DNA of 9,568 nucleotides from Mailhella sp. Its GTDB lineage: Bacteria > Desulfobacterota > Desulfovibrionia > Desulfovibrionales > Desulfovibrionaceae. Under the pieces are notes generated by a model, which saw only the letters and a list, made by a program, of their open reading frames with translations, was not told the origin of the DNA and ran no database searches. Position numbers and translations under genes: made by a program. The stretch is taken from positions 1 through 9,568 of the forward strand of contig JAFQPD010000033.1 of NCBI GenBank assembly GCA_017411945.1, given 5' to 3'. This document shows positions 5,519 through 9,568 of the stretch, piece by piece (positions within the stretch are counted from its first letter, which is position 1; each line of letters opens with the position of its first letter).

Positions 5519-7114
5519 TTATTCTTCTTCCCACTTGATGAAGCCGGGTTCGACTTCGGTCATGGCGTTGACGATGAGCTCCACGAGGCCGCCGTACTGC
5601 ATGCCGTTCTTTTCGAGCAGGTTGTTTTCCTGCAGGAGTTCACGGATCTGGCCCTTACAGTTGGAGCAGGGAGCGCAGACGTACTTCTTGATGGAAGGAT
5701 CGAGGCAGTCGCTGAAGGCGTTGGCGATCTGTTCCATCTTTTTACGGCCGGTGATGTTCATGCGCCATTCGTTGATGTTGTTGCGGGTCATGATGGCGAA
5801 GCCGGAGCCGCCGCCGCAGCAGTAGTTTTCAACGCCGTGAGGAGTCATTTCACGGAACATGGGGGCAATGGCGTGCAGAACGTCGCGCTGGGGCTTCACA
5901 ACGCCCATGAGGCGCACGAGGTTGCAGGGGTCGTGCAGGGTCACGGGGAAGTTGTTGCGGCTGGGGTCGAGCTTCAGGCGGCCGCCGAGCACGATGTCGC
6001 GCAGGAGCGGGAAGCAGGATTCGCGAGGGATGTTCAGGTCTTTGGGAAGGATGCGGTCGGCGATAACGGTGAGGGCCTTGTGGGCATGGCCGCATTCGCC
6101 GATGACGATCTTCTTGACGCCGAGCTTCTTGGCGGCCTGGGCGTGCTTGATGGCCACGCGGGCGGCCTGCACGTCGTCGTAGAACACGCCGTAGTTCACG
6201 GAGTCGTAGCCGGCGATTTCGGAGCTGAGGGTCCAGGACAGGCCGGCGGCTTCGAAGATGAGGGAGAAGGCGGCGATGTTGTCGGGCCAGGCGAGCATTT
6301 CACCGGCGTTGTGGATGAGCAGGATGTCGGCGTTCGGCACGTCCCAGGGGGTCTTGAACTCGTAGCCGGTGCTTTCCACATAGTCTTCATCGATGAATTC
6401 CACGGTTTCCTGCACGACGCTGCTGTTCATGCCGGTGGAAGAGCCTACCTGAAGCTGGAGCTGGGTGCCCTTTTCGTGCAGTTCGCGGGGGCTCCAGCCG
6501 AATTCCTGGGAGAAGAGCTTGCGAAGTTCACGGGCGATGAGGCCGTTGTCGATGCCGATGGGGCAGACCTGGGCGCAGCGGCGGCAGAGGTTGCAGCGGT
6601 AGGCCATTTCGGCCAGACGCACCACGGTCTTCCAGTTGAGGTCGATGTCGCCGTAACGCCACTTGGCGAGGGGTTCCTTCTTCACATACTGCTTGTAGAT
6701 GCGACGGAACAGCTCGGAGCGGAAGTTGGGGCGATACATTTCATGCTCGCCGGACATCTCGTAGAGGTGGCAGGCATTGGAGCAGGAGTTGCACTGGGCG
6801 CAGTAGTCCATGGTGGTGTCCAGCATGGCCAGGCAGGTCCAGTTGTTTTCGGGGGTGAAGAGCTTGCGCACGCCTTCGAGGAAGCGGTTCACCATTTCCT
6901 CTTCTTCCGCAATGGTCTTGGGGGTGGGGATGAGAAGGACGTTGATGTCGTCGAGGAGGCAGCAGTACTGGTCCTTCTGGGCGTCGCTGATGGGCTTCCA
7001 TTCGTAGGTTTCGTACTCGACGGGCATGGGACGGAGCTTGTTGACATCAAGGGTGCAGAGCTGACCGTCTTCAGACGAAACGTGCTTAAAAGTAAGTTCC
7101 TGAGAAGATTTCAT
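5519..7114 (-). CDS. HdrD/DsrK-type iron-sulfur oxidoreductase
   Basis: This 531-residue cytoplasmic Fe-S protein should pass electrons between its cytochrome b partner and a thiol/disulfide or Fe-S acceptor. It has two 4Fe-4S ferredoxin motifs, C105xxCxxCxxxC115 (followed by H) and C174xxCxxCxxxCP (174-184), and one complete C-terminal CCG domain: C397, 34 residues, CCG at 432-434, then CAPC at 480-483 with C486. The first CCG domain is reduced to GECGH (C341), as in DsrK, while true HdrD has two. No transmembrane segment. Start ATG 7114 has GGAG 8 nt upstream overlapping the previous stop, so translation is probably coupled. The N-terminal 100 residues have no motif I recognise. From memory, canonical Desulfovibrio DsrK differs clearly around the ferredoxin motifs, and no dsrJOP follows, so a DsrMK paralogue or HdrDE-like unit seems likelier than the sulfite-reduction complex itself. 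A pipeline may label it DsrK or heterodisulfide-reductase-related. Confidence 0.9.
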   Translation of the reverse strand: MKSSQELTFKHVSSEDGQLCTLDVNKLRPMPVEYETYEWKPISDAQKDQYCCLLDDINVLLIPTPKTIAEEEEMVNRFLEGVRKLFTPENNWTCLAMLDTTMDYCAQCNSCSNACHLYEMSGEHEMYRPNFRSELFRRIYKQYVKKEPLAKWRYGDIDLNWKTVVRLAEMAYRCNLCRRCAQVCPIGIDNGLIARELRKLFSQEFGWSPRELHEKGTQLQLQVGSSTGMNSSVVQETVEFIDEDYVESTGYEFKTPWDVPNADILLIHNAGEMLAWPDNIAAFSLIFEAAGLSWTLSSEIAGYDSVNYGVFYDDVQAARVAIKHAQAAKKLGVKKIVIGECGHAHKALTVIADRILPKDLNIPRESCFPLLRDIVLGGRLKLDPSRNNFPVTLHDPCNLVRLMGVVKPQRDVLHAIAPMFREMTPHGVENYCCGGGSGFAIMTRNNINEWRMNITGRKKMEQIANAFSDCLDPSIKKYVCAPCSNCKGQIRELLQENNLLEKNGMQYGGLVELIVNAMTEVEPGFIKWEEE

Positions 7115-7128
7115 TGTGGAGCTCCTTA
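7115..7128 (-). promoter_or_regulatory. Ribosome site overlapping the stop codon
   Basis: The minus strand reads TAAGGAGCTCCACA before the ATG at 7114. The stop of the cytochrome b gene is the first part of TAAGGAG, so a terminating ribosome sits on the next start, which would keep the two subunits in step. Confidence 0.75.
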
Positions 7129-8037
7129 GTCCTGCTTTTCAGTGGCGATCTGGGCCCAAGTCTTGACGCCGTCGCCCTTGATGTGGGAGGCGCGCCAGCT
7201 GACGGGCAGGTTCAGGTTGTTGGCGAGCTGGTTCTGGAGCTTGTTGCTGCTGATGAAGGGTTCGTCGCCCCAGCGGATGTCATGCCAAGTGAAGTACTTC
7301 ATGAACAGGTGGCCGAGGAAGCTGTAGGGCACCCAGAAGAACATGAAGAAGCCGATGAGCAGGTACAGGGCGTAGAGGGGGGCGACATCCATGGCAGTGA
7401 AGGTCAGCATGCCGTAGATGAAGGCGTTGCCCATGAGGGCGAAGTCCCAGGCGCTGTAGCCGAGGCACAGCACGAGGCCAAGCAGGGCGTACACGCCGAA
7501 CAGGCCGAGGTTGAAGAAGTGCTCGTTGGAGGTGTACTTGCGCAGGCCGGCGTCGCAGAGGCGGCGCTGGATGAGGCCGACGGCACCGAAGAGCACGCCG
7601 CCGAAGCCGACGACGTTGCAGAACACGGTGACGCAGGTGCAGAAGATGACGAAGCCTTCAAAGCCGGCCATCTTGCCGAAGGCGGCAAGCACGGTCATGC
7701 CCATGCCGCCGAGCAGCAGGTACAGACCTACATGGAAGGGGTAGGTGCGCCACCAGAGAGGGCGGTTATGTTCCCAGGTGGCCTTGAGGAACAGGGCTTC
7801 TTCGAGGAAGCCCTTCAGAGCGCCGACGATGGAGCTGTGGTACTTGTCCTTCCACCAGTCCACCTTTTCGAGGTAGGAGCCGCCGTATTCGACGCGCTCG
7901 GCGCTCTCGTGCGCAACGGGGTAAAGTTCCCAGCGCAGATGCTGAGGTTTTTTCAGGTAGCCCATGATACGCATGGCAGCGATGGCTACGAAAGCGATGA
8001 CGGCCGCATAGGCCAGACAGTAGAAAAAGATGCTCAT
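7126..8037 (-). CDS. NarI/DsrM-like membrane cytochrome b subunit
   Basis: A 303-residue integral membrane protein with about five helices: 2-27, 100-120, 128-156, 174-194 and 221-248. The segment between the first and second helix (28-98) is hydrophilic and rich in charged and Trp residues. This is the NarI-like layout of quinol-oxidising di-heme cytochrome b. Candidate heme ligands are H102 (PFHVGLY), H173, H243 (LGHLF) and H252 (FTWH). It would anchor the Fe-S partner and oxidise or reduce menaquinol. Start 8037 is chosen because AGGAGA lies 6 nt upstream and the first helix starts at once; a longer frame from 8211 would add a non-conserved basic stretch. It is the first gene of the operon, with a promoter about 200 bp upstream. 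The order, cytochrome b then Fe-S protein, matches dsrMK and not tmcBC. Confidence 0.9.
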   Translation of the reverse strand: MSIFFYCLAYAAVIAFVAIAAMRIMGYLKKPQHLRWELYPVAHESAERVEYGGSYLEKVDWWKDKYHSSIVGALKGFLEEALFLKATWEHNRPLWWRTYPFHVGLYLLLGGMGMTVLAAFGKMAGFEGFVIFCTCVTVFCNVVGFGGVLFGAVGLIQRRLCDAGLRKYTSNEHFFNLGLFGVYALLGLVLCLGYSAWDFALMGNAFIYGMLTFTAMDVAPLYALYLLIGFFMFFWVPYSFLGHLFMKYFTWHDIRWGDEPFISSNKLQNQLANNLNLPVSWRASHIKGDGVKTWAQIATEKQD

Positions 8038-8202
8038 GGTTGTCTCCTGTCGCGTTGTACGCCAATTAGCATCCTGGCAGAGGGCATTGATGCCGCCTGC
8101 CGTTATTTCCGCACTAACAGCTTTCCGCCGCCCGCGCCCCTGACAGAACTTCCTTTTGCACGAGGAATCGCCGTTCTGCAGGGCCGCTTCGCCATGGCGG
8201 CA

Positions 8203-8225
8203 CTCCGGCACGCAATGCGCCGGAG
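8203..8225 (-). promoter_or_regulatory. Stem-loop at the 5' end of the operon leader
   Basis: CTCCGGC (8203-8209) pairs with GCCGGAG (8219-8225), and further inward pairs extend it. With a transcript start near 8231 the stem would begin about 6 nt from the 5' end, a position that often slows mRNA decay. The remaining leader (about 165 nt to the ATG) shows no known riboswitch that I recognise. Confidence 0.4.
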
Positions 8226-8237
8226 GAAAGCTAACAG

Positions 8238-8266
8238 AGTTTAGCCGTAATCTACATAAAGTTCAA
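8238..8266 (-). promoter_or_regulatory. Sigma-70-type promoter of the cytochrome b/Fe-S operon
   Basis: The minus strand has TTGAAC (8266-8261, 4 of 6 consensus), a 17-bp spacer, and TAAACT (8243-8238, 4 of 6 consensus). Predicted start near 8231, leader about 194 nt. It is the best candidate between the DUF486 terminator and the operon. Confidence 0.5.
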
Positions 8267-8484
8267 GTCTCGTGCTGTGGAATTTTATTAACCATCAGCG
8301 AAGTATCGGCAAGCTATCCTCCAGGATGAAGCAATGTGATATGCCCTGCCGGAGAGCATAGGCCCAGCCTGAACTGTTTTATGATCAAATTCAGTGGGTT
8401 GGCGGCTGCTTAGTGCCGGCATGGGGCTGCGGGCTCCACGCTATGCCCATATGGTTTTTTGCAGCTTGCCGGAATAGATGGAAA
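8267..8484. other. Intergenic region, nothing recognised
   Basis: No start codon with a sensible frame, RNA gene or clear repeat beyond an 8-bp TGCCGGCA palindrome near 8416. It may carry regulator sites upstream of the promoter at 8238-8266. Confidence 0.4.
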
Positions 8485-8516
8485 AATAGCCCGTCGAGCA
8501 TTTTCGGCGGGCTATT
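8485..8516 (-). terminator. Rho-independent terminator of the DUF486 gene
   Basis: AATAGCCCG (8485-8493) pairs with CGGGCTATT (8508-8516). On the minus strand the stem runs straight into TTTTTCC, a proper U-tail, 33 nt after the stop at 8549. Confidence 0.8.
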
Positions 8517-8548
8517 GGTGCGCATGAGAAGCCGGGGAACGGGCGTTT

Positions 8549-8899
8549 TTACCCTTTGAAGACGAAGAACGCCCCGGCGATGATGAGGGCGAAGCCTATG
8601 GCGTGGTTCCATGTGATGCTTTCGCCAAGGTACATGGTGGAGAATATGCCGAAGACAGTGAGGGAGATGACCTCCTGTATGGTCTTCAGCTCGGCGGCGG
8701 AGAAGTAGCCGAAGCCGATGCGGTTGGCCGGCACCTGCAGGCAGTATTCGAAGAAGGCTATGCCCCAGCTCAGGAGTATGGCGCCTATCCAGGTGAGGGA
8801 ATGGTGGCGCAGGTGGCCGTACCATGCGTAGGTCATGAAGATGTTGGAGCCGATGAGCAGGACAATGGTGATAAGCGGTACAGGCAGGTTGAGCGTCAT
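8549..8899 (-). CDS. DUF486 / DMT-like small membrane protein
   Basis: The 116-residue protein has four predicted helices (about 7-25, 35-53, 73-90, 98-114), the size and layout of the DUF486 family related to small drug/metabolite transporters of the EmrE type. Family-typical stretches are present: EYCLQVPANRIGFGYFS (51-67), LKTIQEVISLTVFG (71-84), YLGES (90-94) and WNHAIGF (97-103). Substrate unknown. Start ATG 8899 follows GAGG with a 6-nt gap; an in-frame upstream ATG at 8944 would add 15 residues with no clear ribosome site and overlap the lysC terminator. No promoter is evident in the 95 bp after lysC, so it may depend on readthrough past the lysC hairpins. Confidence 0.85.
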   Translation of the reverse strand: MTLNLPVPLITIVLLIGSNIFMTYAWYGHLRHHSLTWIGAILLSWGIAFFEYCLQVPANRIGFGYFSAAELKTIQEVISLTVFGIFSTMYLGESITWNHAIGFALIIAGAFFVFKG

Positions 8900-8934
8900 G
8901 CTGGCCTCGGTGCGACTGGAAGCAGGAAAAAGAA

Positions 8935-8952
8935 AGGGGAGCAAGCTCCCCT
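8935..8952 (-). terminator. Second hairpin after lysC, with T-rich tail
   Basis: AGGGGAGC (8935-8942) pairs with GCTCCCCT (8945-8952). The minus strand continues TTTCTTTTTCC, a good U-tract, so this is the likely transcript end for lysC. Confidence 0.75.
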
Positions 8953-8964
8953 GAATGAAAGAGA

Positions 8965-8988
8965 CGCCCGAAGGCTGGCCTCCGGGCG
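8965..8988 (-). terminator. First hairpin after lysC
   Basis: CGCCCG (8965-8970) pairs with CGGGCG (8983-8988), continued inward by a G-U pair and AGGC/GCCT on the RNA. It begins 6 nt past the stop. Lacking a U-run, it is probably a 3'-protective stem or works together with the hairpin at 8935-8952. Confidence 0.5.
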
Positions 8989-8994
8989 GTATCC

Positions 8995-9568
8995 TTACAG
9001 GTCGAATTCCTTGTGCATGACGTTGACGGCCATTTCAAGGTCGGCTTCGTCCACAAGGCAGGAGATCTTCACTTCGGAAGTGCTGATCATGATGAGGTTG
9101 ATGCCGGCCTTGTAGAGGCAGTCGAACACACGGCCGGAAACGCCGCTGTGGTTGCGCATGCCCACGCCCACCACGGAGACCTTGGCGATGTTGGAGGCGC
9201 TTTCGATCTTGTTCACGTCGTGGCCGGCCTGTTCAAGCACGGCGATGGCGCGCTTCGCGTCCTTGCGGGACACAGTGAAGGCCATGTCGGTGACGCCGTT
9301 GCGGCTGGCGGTCTGGATGATCATGTCGACCACGATGCCGGCTTCGCCGAGGGGGTTGAAGATGCTGGCGGCGGTACCGGGGCGGTCCTGCACGTCGTAG
9401 AGAGTGATTCTGGCCTGATCCTTATCGAAAGCGATGCCCGAAACGAGCACGGACTCCATCATATCGTCCTCCTTGGTGACCAGCGTGCCGGGGTCGTTGG
9501 AGAAAGTAGAACGCACGCGGACGGGAACATTGTATTTTTCAGCGATTTCCACAGAACGGATCTGAAGC
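8995..9568 (-). CDS. lysC: Aspartokinase, C-terminal part (5' end beyond window)
   Basis: Aspartokinase phosphorylates aspartate, the first step towards lysine, threonine, methionine and diaminopimelate. Only the last 190 or so residues are here, beginning LQIRSVEIAEKYNVPVRVRS, the typical end of the kinase domain. Two ACT regulatory domains follow: the first starts at VLVSGIAFDKDQARITLYDV with DRPGTAASIF, the second at AKVSVVGVGMRNHSGVSGRV with AGINLIMISTSEVKIS. This is the monofunctional, feedback-regulated type found in Bacillus and Corynebacterium; no homoserine dehydrogenase domain follows. The second ACT domain ends close to the stop, so the C-terminus is complete. An internal start is embedded at 9462. 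Two hairpins follow the stop. Confidence 0.95.
   Translation of the reverse strand, partial: LQIRSVEIAEKYNVPVRVRSTFSNDPGTLVTKEDDMMESVLVSGIAFDKDQARITLYDVQDRPGTAASIFNPLGEAGIVVDMIIQTASRNGVTDMAFTVSRKDAKRAIAVLEQAGHDVNKIESASNIAKVSVVGVGMRNHSGVSGRVFDCLYKAGINLIMISTSEVKISCLVDEADLEMAVNVMHKEFDL
9457..9474 (-). promoter_or_regulatory. Internal ribosome site and start inside lysC
   Basis: The minus strand has a perfect AAGGAGG (9474-9468), 5 nt, then two in-frame ATGs (9462 and 9459). Translation from 9462 would give a 155-residue protein made only of the two ACT domains, the size and content of the separate beta subunit that Bacillus subtilis and Corynebacterium produce from an internal lysC start. Sequence fit is very good; use is inferred. 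Confidence 0.6.

Noticed and set aside
5363..7129. A 588-codon open frame on the plus strand opposite the Fe-S gene
   Set aside because: Low-complexity Gly/Ala/Val/His-rich translation typical of an antisense shadow; the opposite strand holds the cysteine motifs.
8038..8211. Longer start for the cytochrome b gene at 8211
   Set aside because: The added 58 residues are basic and Cys-rich without membrane character, whereas ATG 8037 has AGGAGA at ideal distance and directly starts a membrane helix.
7114..8244. Plus-strand open frame opposite the cytochrome b gene
   Set aside because: Acidic, Ala/Glu/His-rich shadow translation; it would also contain the promoter and leader of the real operon.

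Overview
The window looks like chromosome of a sulfate- or sulfite-reducing bacterium of the Desulfovibrionaceae type. This is inferred from a membrane cytochrome b / HdrD-DsrK-type iron-sulfur pair, GC-rich coding DNA next to AT-rich intergenic DNA, and the general style of the proteins. No rRNA, tRNA or CRISPR array was seen. Every cellular gene is on the minus strand; only a broken insertion sequence points the other way.

Right to left (transcription order): 9568-8995 is the 3' part of lysC (aspartokinase, both ACT domains), with a near-perfect internal ribosome binding site that could start a separate regulatory subunit, followed by two hairpins that look like terminators. 8899-8549 is a small four-helix DUF486 membrane protein with its own U-tailed terminator. 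After about 220 bp with no gene comes a good sigma-70-like promoter (8266-8238), a long leader, and a two-gene operon: a NarI-like five-helix cytochrome b (8037-7126) and an HdrD/DsrK-type Fe-S protein (7114-5519). The second gene's Shine-Dalgarno overlaps the first gene's stop codon. Together they should move electrons between the menaquinone pool and a cytoplasmic thiol/disulfide or Fe-S partner. The expected dsrJOP genes do not follow; a structured intergenic region and priA (5271-2818, replication restart helicase) come next.

Downstream of priA, 2817-2368 is AT-rich and non-coding, with a GC hairpin terminator candidate and nested AT-rich inverted repeats. 2363-1748 is a roughly 616-bp IS481-family relic with both terminal inverted repeats and flanking CTAG, but the transposase has lost its whole DDE catalytic domain. 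Its start codon lies just after a 20-bp stem that buries its ribosome binding site.

From 1328 to the left edge runs a large unrecognised gene (442 codons here, open at its 3' end). It is preceded by a consensus promoter (TTGACA, 17 bp, TAACAT) overlapped by four TGTTA boxes, an upstream perfect palindrome, and a leader hairpin. This control region is the most elaborate in the window, and the gene it serves has no function I can name.
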